Shown: positions 1 to 5,729, numbered from the stretch's first letter. The stretch: DNA of 5,903 nt from Verrucomicrobiota bacterium (GCA_027297085.1 JAPUIL010000435.1:1-5903), one strand, 5' to 3'. Program-made: numbers and translations. Notes: generated by a model not told the origin, from the sequence alone.

Positions 1-56
1 TCAATGCCAATCCACTTGTTGAACAATATATGAGCAACTACCTCGCCGCTGCTTGA
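1..56 (+). CDS. C-terminal end of a protein truncated by the left window edge
   Basis: An open frame enters from the left edge and ends at the TGA at 54-56. The visible tail reads NANPLVEQYMSNYLAAA. Seventeen codons are too few to assign a family, but the composition is protein-like and the stop lies 95 bp before the next gene on the same strand. The frame is inferred only from the absence of stops and the plausible residues. It could be the end of a gene upstream of, and perhaps co-oriented with, the PHP lipoprotein gene. No convincing GC-rich terminator follows. A weak 5-bp inverted repeat (TCTAA-TTC-TTAGA, 83-95) lies in the gap. Confidence 0.45.
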   Translation, partial: NANPLVEQYMSNYLAAA

Positions 57-62
57 AATTTA

Positions 63-74
63 TGAAACGTTTGG
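63..74. promoter_or_regulatory. AAACGTTT palindromic box, candidate LacI-family operator
   Basis: The box reads TGAAACGTTTGG and contains the perfect 8-bp palindrome AAACGTTT (65-72) centred on CG. It lies 77 bp before the start of the PHP lipoprotein gene. A central CG flanked by A and T runs is typical of LacI-family operators such as those of PurR and KdgR-type regulators (family knowledge). A nearly identical box occurs at 5816-5827. The assignment to a regulator class is inference, and no regulator gene is fully visible. Confidence 0.35.
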
Positions 75-151
75 GTTAAGACTCTAATTCTTAGATTTCA
101 GGTGAAGAAACAGGGATTGCAAGCAGTCCAGAATTAGAGAACCATTTAAGT

Positions 152-1390
152 ATGAAAACACGTTTTGCCCTGACACTTTTCTGTCTGCTGGTTGCTCTGA
201 TCTTAAATCAGTCTTGTACAAAAACTTCCCCTGCTACCGGAAACTGGTATCGCGGAAATACCCATACACATTCTCTTTGGAGTGACGGAAATGATTTTCC
301 GGAAATCATCACGGAATGGTATTTGGATAACAACTACGACTTTATGGCTCTAAGTGATCATAACATTCTCGCCGTGGGAGAAAAATGGATGAGCTTGGAT
401 AAGGTCTTCGAACGGCAGGATGTAGAAGGACCAACGGCGATGGAAAAATACCGCGCCCGCTATGCCGGTACTGATTGGATCGAAACTCGTGACAATAACG
501 GAGTGGAGGAAGTACGTCTTAAACAACTGTCCGAATACCGATCCCGATTCGAAAAGCCAGGAGAGTTTCTTATAATCCAAGCCGAAGAAATCTCAGCAAA
601 ATTTGAGGAGAAACCCATTCACATAAATGCGGTCAACCTCCAGGAGGTCATTCCTCCCGTCAAAGGAACTTCTGTGCGGGATGTCATGAGTCGCAACTTG
701 CAGGCCATTTCCGAGCAGGAAAAGTTGACTGGTGAACCTATCCTGGCTCATGTGAATCATCCGAATTTCCGCTGGGCCCTTACAGCCGAAGATTTGGCTC
801 ACGTAATCGAAGAAGAGTTTTTTGAAGTCTACAACGGACATCCCAGGATTAATCATCTGGGTGATGATACGCGTCCTGGAGATGAAAAAATCTGGGACAT
901 CGCTAACACGATTCGCCTGGCGGAATTGAATGGCCCTCCGCTACTGGGCGTTGCCACTGACGACTCTCAAACCTATCACGGTGGAGATACCTCTCCCGGT
1001 CGAGGGTGGATAATGGTTCGGGCGAAAAAACTGGAGGCTGGCTCCCTGATTGAAGCCATGAGAAAAGGTGACTTTTATGCCAGCACCGGAATCTATCTGG
1101 ACGAACTAACATGGGACAACGCCAGTCGTACCTTAAGTCTGGAAATTCGTCCGGACAGTGACAGCACTTTCACTTCCGAGCTCATAGGTACTCGCACCAA
1201 TTACAATGCTGCCGACAAAAACTCTATCGGCGAAGTTTTAGCCAGTCAGGAAGGCACGTCTGTCACTTTCAATGTTCCTGAAGACATGCTCTACGCCCGA
1301 GTCACCATCACTTCCAGCCGCAGTGCCACCAATCCTTCCTACGAAGGACAAATGATGCAGGCATGGACTCAACCGGTTGGTTGGAAGTAG
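152..1390 (+). CDS. Exported PHP-domain metal-dependent hydrolase, lipoprotein
   Basis: This is a 412-residue protein, probably a phosphoesterase-type hydrolase anchored in the cell envelope. Residues 1-21 form a signal peptide (MKTR, then a hydrophobic stretch to about residue 18) ending in a loose lipobox LNQSC, with Cys22 as the likely lipidated residue. The mature protein starts almost directly with PHP motifs: HTH at 38-40 followed by D45; SDH at 68-70; E145 in the IIQAEE stretch; H157; HVNHP with H200 and H203; and ATDD at 268-271 followed by H276. These are the positions expected for the metal ligands of the PHP superfamily. Residues from about 315 to 412 look like a beta-rich C-terminal domain without recognisable catalytic motifs. 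The start is supported by the signal peptide. The ribosome-binding site is weak (AGAG about 12 bases upstream). Relatives include CehA/McbA-type and exported PHP hydrolases, whose substrates are often unknown. The substrate here cannot be read from the sequence; phosphate esters are a guess. The gene stands alone, with a palindromic operator-like box upstream. Confidence 0.85.
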   Translation: MKTRFALTLFCLLVALILNQSCTKTSPATGNWYRGNTHTHSLWSDGNDFPEIITEWYLDNNYDFMALSDHNILAVGEKWMSLDKVFERQDVEGPTAMEKYRARYAGTDWIETRDNNGVEEVRLKQLSEYRSRFEKPGEFLIIQAEEISAKFEEKPIHINAVNLQEVIPPVKGTSVRDVMSRNLQAISEQEKLTGEPILAHVNHPNFRWALTAEDLAHVIEEEFFEVYNGHPRINHLGDDTRPGDEKIWDIANTIRLAELNGPPLLGVATDDSQTYHGGDTSPGRGWIMVRAKKLEAGSLIEAMRKGDFYASTGIYLDELTWDNASRTLSLEIRPDSDSTFTSELIGTRTNYNAADKNSIGEVLASQEGTSVTFNVPEDMLYARVTITSSRSATNPSYEGQMMQAWTQPVGWK

Positions 1391-1408
1391 GTCAGTTTTC
1401 ATCCAGAA

Positions 1409-1580
1409 TCCAATAACCGTACGGTTAATGCGGTTTGGGCCGGCGGCCCTGGTTATGTATCTATTGGACCTTTGATCCGAGAAGACTAACCCATCTTCTT
1501 TGACTTATAGATACTCCGATATTTGAAGCGCGGAGTTTCAGTTGCTGAAATAACCGCTGGAGCGGCATCTCGGCGCGATG
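1409..1580. repeat. Cluster of short inverted repeats in the intergenic region
   Basis: The 243 bp between the PHP gene and the antitoxin gene (1391-1633) hold no convincing gene. They contain several small inverted repeats in a row: TAACCGTACGGTTA, a perfect palindrome (1414-1427); GGGCC-GGC-GGCCC (1437-1449); ACTCCG/CGGAGT with a 12-base loop (1513-1518 and 1531-1536); TTTCAG-TTG-CTGAAA (1536-1550); CCGCT-GG-AGCGG (1554-1565); and an imperfect CATC/GATG arm pair (about 1566-1580). TCCAATA (1409-1415) also pairs with TATTGGA (1462-1468), which could enclose the first two. No T-run follows any of them, so ordinary intrinsic terminators are not supported. Possible meanings are a structured RNA, a remnant of a small mobile element, or a recombination site at the edge of the accessory block. 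Confidence 0.5.
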
Positions 1581-1598
1581 TTGAGCATAAATAGAGAA

Positions 1599-1627
1599 TT
1601 GACCATGTGTTGCATATGTGATACATT
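1599..1627 (+). promoter_or_regulatory. Promoter and overlapping palindromic operator of the toxin-antitoxin operon
   Basis: A -35 element TTGACC (1599-1604, 5 of 6 consensus) and a -10 element TACATT (1622-1627, 4 of 6) are separated by exactly 17 bp. The spacer and most of the -10 are covered by an imperfect palindrome at 1605-1626, centred on CATATG with outer arms ATGT and ACAT; 16 of its 22 positions are symmetric. This is the arrangement expected for autorepression by a RelB/DinJ ribbon-helix-helix antitoxin or its complex with toxin (family knowledge). The predicted transcription start falls at or next to the A of the antitoxin ATG at 1634, so the message may be leaderless. Confidence 0.55.
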
Positions 1628-1633
1628 TAATCC

Positions 1634-1894
1634 ATGAAAAAATCAGCAGTTGTACATGCGCGCCTTGAGCCACAGATTAAAAAACGTGCGGAGGGGATAT
1701 TTGCGAAGTTAGGCATGTCTTCAACGGAGGCGATTCGCTTATTTTATACGCAGGTTTCATTGCATAAGGGACTTCCGTTTACTGTAAAGATTCCAAATAA
1801 GCAGACCCAAAAGGTTTTAAAAGAGAGTCAGGCAGGAAAGAATATTGAGCAGTTTGATTCTTTAGATGATATGTACGCCAGTTGGGATAAATGA
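1634..1894 (+). CDS. RelB/DinJ-family antitoxin
   Basis: This 86-residue protein is the antitoxin of a type II toxin-antitoxin pair. Residues 4-12 (SAVVHARLE) form the DNA-binding beta strand of a ribbon-helix-helix fold. The helices cover about 13-26 and 29-44, with the DinJ-like pattern LGMSSTEAIRLF followed by a GLPF turn at 46-49. The C-terminal half (about 50-86, including PNKQT and SLDDMY) matches the DinJ segment that wraps around and neutralises YafQ. Length and layout agree with the DinJ family. It probably dimerises, binds the palindrome directly upstream and represses its own operon. The stop overlaps the toxin start as ATGA, so translation is likely coupled. No Shine-Dalgarno sequence precedes the ATG, which fits the predicted leaderless transcript. 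The pair is AT-richer than the minus-strand operon to its right, which suggests horizontal acquisition. Confidence 0.92.
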   Translation: MKKSAVVHARLEPQIKKRAEGIFAKLGMSSTEAIRLFYTQVSLHKGLPFTVKIPNKQTQKVLKESQAGKNIEQFDSLDDMYASWDK

Positions 1895-2163
1895 GGCGGT
1901 TGCAGCAAACGAAGCAATTCTTCAAAGAAGTCAAGAGGGCTAAAAAGAGGGGGAAGGATTTAGAGAAGTTGAAGTCAGTTGTATCTAAATTGGCGCGAGA
2001 TATCGAATTGCATGAGAAGTATCAAGATCATGCGTTGATTGGCAATTGGAAGGGATCGAGGGATTGTCATATTGAACCCGATTGGCTTTTAATATATACG
2101 AAAAAAGAAAACGTTTTACTGTTAGAGCGAACCGGAACACATAGTGACCTATTCGACAAATAG
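1891..2163 (+). CDS. YafQ-family mRNA interferase toxin
   Basis: This 90-residue protein has the RelE/ParE-superfamily fold and is closest to YafQ, a ribosome-dependent endoribonuclease that cleaves mRNA during translation. From memory of E. coli YafQ, all key residues are present at a constant offset of three: H47, H60, D64, W65, H84 and F88 correspond to YafQ H50, H63, D67, W68, H87 and F91. The blocks DHALIGNWKGSRDCHIEPDW (46-65) and LERTGTH (78-84) are near-diagnostic. The N-terminus is lysine-rich (residues 8-28), as expected for ribosomal RNA contact. The catalytic set appears intact, so an active toxin is likely. Its ATG overlaps the antitoxin stop (ATGA), the usual antitoxin-first coupling that keeps antitoxin in excess. 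No terminator is evident in the 112 bp after the stop. Confidence 0.93.
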   Translation: MRRLQQTKQFFKEVKRAKKRGKDLEKLKSVVSKLARDIELHEKYQDHALIGNWKGSRDCHIEPDWLLIYTKKENVLLLERTGTHSDLFDK

Positions 2164-2259
2164 AGAGCTAAGGTATGGAGGGTAACGACTGACCTGTCTC
2201 CGATTCGAAGGAGCTTACGCATTTGCAAGGAATGACACTTTTGGCTCTTTCGTCATCAG

Positions 2260-2265
2260 TATAAT
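2260..2265 (+). promoter_or_regulatory. Perfect TATAAT -10 element before the SEC-C gene
   Basis: TATAAT matches the sigma-70 -10 consensus at all six positions and ends 10 bp before the ATG at 2276. No good -35 lies at 16-18 bp spacing: TTGGCT at 2241-2246 is only 13 bp away and ATGACA at 2232-2237 is 22 bp away. If it is used, the transcript would start about 3-4 bases before the ATG, giving an almost leaderless message. The call is tentative because such hexamers arise by chance in AT-rich DNA. Confidence 0.3.
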
Positions 2266-2275
2266 GTAGAGAAAT

Positions 2276-2539
2276 ATGGCAAAGTTTGGTACAGAAAAGA
2301 GACCCGCCATTGTGCGCGTACATTCAGATGAGAAAGCACAATATGTTGCGGAAACTTGTGAAGTAAACGGGTGGCGCTACATCATTGGTTTTGAGCATGA
2401 TAAGCCGGAGGATATCTCTGATTTAGAAAAATTACTACATCCCGACTTACAACAGGCAAAATCAACCAAAATTAAACGAAACGCACCTTGCCCATGCGGT
2501 AGTGGTAAGAAGTACAAAAAATGCTGTGGTGACCTTTAG
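2276..2539 (+). CDS. Small SEC-C zinc-motif protein, PBPRA1643-like
   Basis: This 87-residue protein ends in a classic SEC-C metal-binding motif, [13 protein letters not shown], with ligands C72, C74, C83 and C84. The same motif ends SecA and YecA-type proteins, where it binds zinc. The N-terminal part, with [11 protein letters not shown] (5-15) and [11 protein letters not shown] (44-54), resembles the PBPRA1643 family of SWIM/SEC-C proteins. It lacks the roughly 30-residue N-terminal segment I recall in those proteins and begins directly at the [12 protein letters not shown] start. A link of about 12 residues (57-68) rich in Lys, Gln and Thr joins the two parts. The cellular role of the family is unknown; protein or ribosome contact through the zinc knuckle is a guess. 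It is a separate unit 112 bp after the toxin gene, with similar AT-rich composition, and looks like part of the same accessory block. The start is supported by homology but has only a weak ribosome-binding site. Confidence 0.85.
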   Translation: MAKFGTEKRPAIVRVHSDEKAQYVAETCEVNGWRYIIGFEHDKPEDISDLEKLLHPDLQQAKSTKIKRNAPCPCGSGKKYKKCCGDL

Positions 2540-2623
2540 TTTCCGGAATGAATCATGCCCTGCAGTCGCTCCGCTCTTTGCGCTCTTGCTTCCTCCGTCC
2601 ATCTGTTTTTCAGGCAAAACCGT
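2540..2623. other. Convergent intergenic gap with CGCTC repeats
   Basis: The 84 bp between the convergent SEC-C gene and the methyltransferase gene contain three copies of CGCTC (2567-2571, 2572-2576 and 2581-2585) and a TTCCGGAA palindrome (2541-2548). Convergent genes would be expected to share a bidirectional terminator here, but I find no strong GC stem with a T-run on either strand. The best stem on the minus strand is AT-only (GTTTT/AAAAC near 2600-2622). Confidence 0.4.
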
Positions 2624-3709
2624 TCAGGAGAACTCCTCGCGTAGTATGGCCGCGGCGGAAACTTCATTGCAGAGTTTTTCATAAGCTTCGTCAATTCCGA
2701 CAACCGCGCCGGAGCCGGGCGCAAAGCCGCAATCGGGATTGAGTGTTATACGTTCGGGAGCGATGTATCGTGCAGCCATGCGGACGCGCTCGGCTATGAC
2801 TTCGGGAGAATCGATCTTACCGGGAGTAACATCCACACAGCCCAAGCCAATTTCCAGATCTTCGCGAAGTTGCCCAAGCACTTCGAAGTCGCCCGCTCCG
2901 GGCGTCGTAAATTCCATGGTCAAGTGGTGGACCTTTAAGCGGTTGAGCTGATCGATGATGGGGTGGAATCCCCCCGCATGTCCACTTTCACTGCGCGCTC
3001 TGGCACCGGCGCGGCGGCAGAGGTGTTCGGCAAAGACAACACCGTTGATTCCCTCTATCACGCCGTTGACTACATCGACAGCGAAGTCGGAAGCATGGCA
3101 CGGATCTTCATAGCTACCACGTATTTCGGGATCGACGAAAAGGCAAAGGTGAGGATCGTCAATTTGCACGATGTCAGCCCCGGCCTCTTTGAGAAGTTCA
3201 ACTTCCCTTCTCAGGATGGGAACGCAGTCGGACACAAATTCCTCACGGGTTGGATAGGCGCCGGAGGATTTTTTGCTATCCCACATACGTTCTCCAAGAA
3301 GGGCAGGGGAAGGCAAAGTCGCCTTAACTTTTCGGGAGGTGATACTTTTTGAAAAAGCGATTTCGCGAGCAATAAATCCGGGCTCTTTTGGCGATAGTTT
3401 GTCCACCACGATTGTCCAGGGCCGACCGTCAACCGGGTTGGTGCTCAGTTCGAAACCGTGAGCCAGTTCCGCGATAACGCCGATGTAGGATTTTCGGCGC
3501 CATTCACCATCGGTCACGACGTCCAGTCCGGCTTGTTCCTGAACAGCGATAATGTAGCGCACCGCTGCATCCATGCGGGATTCGTACTCTTCGTTGGAAA
3601 TTTCGCCAGGTGCAGAGGCGATTAGGTCCTTTACGAAATCGGAGCGCGGCATTGAGCCGACAACAGAGGTGGGGAATAGGAGTTTTTTCACGTTTAGCTG
3701 TGATTCCAT
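2624..3709 (-). CDS. MetE C-terminal-type zinc methyltransferase (methionine synthase II-like)
   Basis: This 361-residue protein equals the catalytic C-terminal half of cobalamin-independent methionine synthase and lacks its N-terminal half (full MetE is about 750 residues). Stand-alone proteins of this kind transfer methyl or alkyl groups to a zinc-bound thiol; relatives include archaeal MetE-like enzymes and epoxyalkane:coenzyme M transferase. Visible motifs are VVGSMPRS (16-23), DGEWRR (67-72), QIDDP (182-186, where MetE has QIDEP), HLC (H229, C231), E266 and NPDCGF (C327). H229, C231, E266 and C327 match the His-Cys-Glu-Cys zinc set, so the enzyme is probably active and cytoplasmic. The thiol acceptor and the donor cannot be read from the sequence; homocysteine is only the family default. 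The start overlaps the nucleotidyltransferase gene by 16 bp and has no good Shine-Dalgarno, which points to coupled translation. It is the last gene of the operon. Being downstream of a transporter and a nucleotidyltransferase, it probably has a specialised role rather than housekeeping methionine synthesis. Confidence 0.85.
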   Translation of the reverse strand: MESQLNVKKLLFPTSVVGSMPRSDFVKDLIASAPGEISNEEYESRMDAAVRYIIAVQEQAGLDVVTDGEWRRKSYIGVIAELAHGFELSTNPVDGRPWTIVVDKLSPKEPGFIAREIAFSKSITSRKVKATLPSPALLGERMWDSKKSSGAYPTREEFVSDCVPILRREVELLKEAGADIVQIDDPHLCLFVDPEIRGSYEDPCHASDFAVDVVNGVIEGINGVVFAEHLCRRAGARARSESGHAGGFHPIIDQLNRLKVHHLTMEFTTPGAGDFEVLGQLREDLEIGLGCVDVTPGKIDSPEVIAERVRMAARYIAPERITLNPDCGFAPGSGAVVGIDEAYEKLCNEVSAAAILREEFS

Positions 3710-4449
3710 TGGGTTTGTGCGAGTTCAAAGTCTTCCTGAGTATCAATTTCCATATACTCTCCCGGTGTGTCGATGTGATGGATAGCGACGTCTTTTTCGA
3801 TCATGTCCTGGAGCAGATGAATCAGGTAGGCTTTCTCGAAAACGGGGGCCTCGCGAAAGGGTTTCCCGCTTAGAGACTCCCGGCAGCGCGCATAATGTTC
3901 TTTGAGCGCGGCCGCGCCTGAGGCGGAAAATTTGGCGACGCCGGTATACTCTCCGTGCGCGTCGGCGGGATCGATATAACGATGCACCCGAGTTACTTGT
4001 CCACTGAGGACGATTACCTTTTCTGCATCGTCCGGCGGATGCTGTGTGCGGTAGCGGTAACGCTCGGTCCAACCGGTGTCCACTGAAAGAGTGATGTCCT
4101 TATCACTCTCCATTAATCCAGTAATTACAGCGGCTGAGAAGAGCGTATCAGAATAACAGCATATAAATGGTTCATCCATGAGATCCTCGGCATGCATCAA
4201 GGACGCGAGAATATTGTTATTCTCCCAGTCGGCATTGTGTCGAAAAATTAAGTTGGGGTATTTCTCGCGAACGATGTCGATCCGGTAGCCGCCTATAAAA
4301 CAAATTTCCTCGATTCCGTTCGCAGCGAATGCTTGCAAGCTCCAGTCGAGAATGCGCCGGCCCTGGATCTCGGCAAAACATTTCGGGTAATTTGCAGTGG
4401 TGGGCATTAGGCGCTGACCTCGTCCCGCTCCGATGATAATTGCTCTCAT
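3694..4449 (-). CDS. PntC/LicC-like nucleotidyltransferase
   Basis: This 251-residue protein is a MobA-like NTP transferase with a Rossmann-type fold. The N-terminal signature GAGRGQRLMPTTANYPKC spans 7-24, with K23 as the expected triphosphate-contacting lysine. The ENNNILAS stretch (76-83) resembles the LicC substrate region. S100-D101 and E234-I-D236 are the likely metal-binding acids. The segment WTERYRYRTQHPPDDAEKV (127-145) followed by GEYTGVAKFS (166-175) recalls, from memory, the nucleotidyltransferases paired with or fused to PEP mutase in phosphonate clusters (PntC, making CMP-aminoethylphosphonate) and CTP:phosphocholine cytidylyltransferases. Substrate is therefore probably phosphocholine-like or phosphonate-like, with CTP as likely donor. 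The frame stays open upstream to 4554, but the start at 4449 is chosen because the family motif begins there, AAAAGGAA lies at 4461-4468, and the ATG overlaps the transporter stop as ATGA. A sugar-phosphate nucleotidyltransferase role is less likely but possible. Confidence 0.83.
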   Translation of the reverse strand: MRAIIIGAGRGQRLMPTTANYPKCFAEIQGRRILDWSLQAFAANGIEEICFIGGYRIDIVREKYPNLIFRHNADWENNNILASLMHAEDLMDEPFICCYSDTLFSAAVITGLMESDKDITLSVDTGWTERYRYRTQHPPDDAEKVIVLSGQVTRVHRYIDPADAHGEYTGVAKFSASGAAALKEHYARCRESLSGKPFREAPVFEKAYLIHLLQDMIEKDVAIHHIDTPGEYMEIDTQEDFELAQTQWNHS

Positions 4450-5726
4450 TGATTTTTCAGTTCCTTTTCGCCGCCACGGCGGTTCCAGAGAAACGCGCTG
4501 ATGATGGCGGCGGCAAATGCGCATCCGGCCCAGAATTTGAGGCCAGTTTCCCAACCATGCGCGTCCACGACGCGACCGGTCACGTAGTCCCCGGAAAAGG
4601 CGCCCATGTATCCCATGAAATTGACGAATCCCACCGCCGCGGCTGCCGCGCCACCTCGCGCGAAATCCATCGGCGCAGTTCCAACGAGCAAGACCTGGGG
4701 TCCATAAATGCAGAACCCTATGGACGCCAGGAGCACCATCGGAAGAACGACACTCGTTCCCTCAACGACGACCTTGCTATAAATGAGCGTCAGGATGCCC
4801 AAAGCAAGCAGCAGGATTACAGTCGCCGGAGCGGCGCGACCTCCAAACCTGCGATCGGTGACCCAACCGGAAAGTAATGCGCCCGCGATTCCACCCAGCG
4901 GCAACACTGCGTATTTCAGAGCCGATTTTCCAATGGTCCCGCCTTGTGTTTCGATTAAGTGCGCAAGGCCCCAGTCCAGGAATCCGTAGCGGCAAGCGTT
5001 AAGCAGCCCCAGCGACACAGCGAGAAACCAAAGCCACGGATTTGTCAGGGTGAGTAAGATATTGCCCCCTATACTCCCGGTTTTCCGGGGTCGGGGCGCC
5101 GGCTCTTGTTCCGAGCCGGGATCGCATGCTTGGGGAGGCGATTCTTTCAGAAAGATCAGCATGTGGATGCAGCAGAGCGCGAAAAGGATCGCTGGAACAA
5201 AGAACGCGCCACGCCAGCCAAGCAATTGTGCCGAATACCCGGAGATAACAAAAGTCAACGCTGCGGTCGTCTGGTAGCCCGTCCCGATGATCCCGATGGC
5301 GCGCCCGCGCTTTTCGACCGAGAACCAGTTTGCTGCCACCCGCATGCAGGGCGTCCAACCTAACGCCTGAAAATAACCGTTGCAGGCCCAAATGAAGAGC
5401 AGGAAATACACCGCCGCTCCAAATCCAAACACAACATTTAAAATCGCCGAGCCCAGCATTCCGATCGTCAGTAGTTTGCGTGCAGAGAATTTTTCCGCGA
5501 GCTGGCCGTTTACAAGTTGTCCAATCCCGTAAGCCAATTTCAAGCCGCCGAGGATGAGCCCGATTTGGGCTTTGCTGAATCCTAACTCAGCCTCGATTCC
5601 TGGTATCGCAGCCGAAATGTTCGTGCGGCAGAAATAAAAAGATCCGTAGGTCAGCCAAAGCACCCAAAGTACGCCCGCCTCTGAGCGCAAAAAAGTTCGT
5701 GACGAATGCTGTTGATTGGTGCCCAT
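4446..5726 (-). CDS. OPA-family (GlpT/UhpC-like) organophosphate transporter
   Basis: This 426-residue major facilitator protein is predicted to have 12 membrane segments, with a polar loop between the halves at about 196-220. It belongs to the organophosphate:phosphate antiporter family. The signatures YGSFYFCRTN (27-36), NGYFQALGWTPCMRVAANWF (116-135) and CRYGFLDW (245-252) line up with GlpT. By-eye alignment to remembered E. coli GlpT gives R34 and R246 at the phosphate-gripping R45 and R269. Y27, Y31, Y66 and Y341 align with conserved tyrosines. Two other contact positions differ: GlpT K80 becomes Q70 and H165 becomes Y151. This suggests a phosphate- or phosphonate-bearing substrate other than glycerol-3-phosphate. 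It is the first gene of the operon and its TGA overlaps the next ATG. No Shine-Dalgarno precedes the start; a 19-bp inverted repeat begins 3 bp upstream of it. The next in-frame Met is residue 90, so this start is needed to keep the first membrane segment. A sensor role as in UhpC is less likely because no two-component genes are visible. Confidence 0.88.
   Translation of the reverse strand: MGTNQQHSSRTFLRSEAGVLWVLWLTYGSFYFCRTNISAAIPGIEAELGFSKAQIGLILGGLKLAYGIGQLVNGQLAEKFSARKLLTIGMLGSAILNVVFGFGAAVYFLLFIWACNGYFQALGWTPCMRVAANWFSVEKRGRAIGIIGTGYQTTAALTFVISGYSAQLLGWRGAFFVPAILFALCCIHMLIFLKESPPQACDPGSEQEPAPRPRKTGSIGGNILLTLTNPWLWFLAVSLGLLNACRYGFLDWGLAHLIETQGGTIGKSALKYAVLPLGGIAGALLSGWVTDRRFGGRAAPATVILLLALGILTLIYSKVVVEGTSVVLPMVLLASIGFCIYGPQVLLVGTAPMDFARGGAAAAAVGFVNFMGYMGAFSGDYVTGRVVDAHGWETGLKFWAGCAFAAAIISAFLWNRRGGEKELKNQ
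4461..4468 (-). promoter_or_regulatory. Ribosome-binding site of the nucleotidyltransferase gene
   Basis: On the minus strand this reads AAAAGGAA, about 11 bases before the ATG at 4449 and inside the end of the transporter gene. It helps decide the start at 4449 over the longer frame beginning at 4554. Spacing is slightly long, so coupling through the ATGA overlap probably contributes. Confidence 0.5.
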
Positions 5727-5729
5727 GGA

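Noticed and set aside
1437..1449. GGGCC-GGC-GGCCC hairpin as the terminator of the PHP gene
   Set aside because: The stem is only 5 bp and is followed by TGGTTATG rather than a T-run, so intrinsic termination is not supported.
1391..1633. Integron attC site next to the toxin-antitoxin and SEC-C genes
   Set aside because: GTTGAGC (1580-1586) fits the GTTRRRY core, but no partner RYYYAAC was found at a suitable distance, and no site of this kind follows the toxin or the SEC-C gene. No integrase is visible.
2963..3352. 129-residue plus-strand frame inside the methyltransferase gene
   Set aside because: It lies antisense to a well-supported conserved gene and has no recognisable domain, so it is a reading-frame shadow in GC-rich DNA.
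4447..4554. Longer N-terminus for the nucleotidyltransferase (start at 4554, 35 extra residues)
   Set aside because: The extra residues are Arg/Trp-rich, overlap the transporter gene and precede the normal family start MRAIIIGAGRG. The ATGA overlap and AAAAGGAA at 4461-4468 support 4449.
4440..4877. 145-residue plus-strand frame across the transporter/nucleotidyltransferase junction
   Set aside because: It is antisense to the conserved transporter. Its low-complexity Arg/Ser/Glu-rich content shows no family motif.
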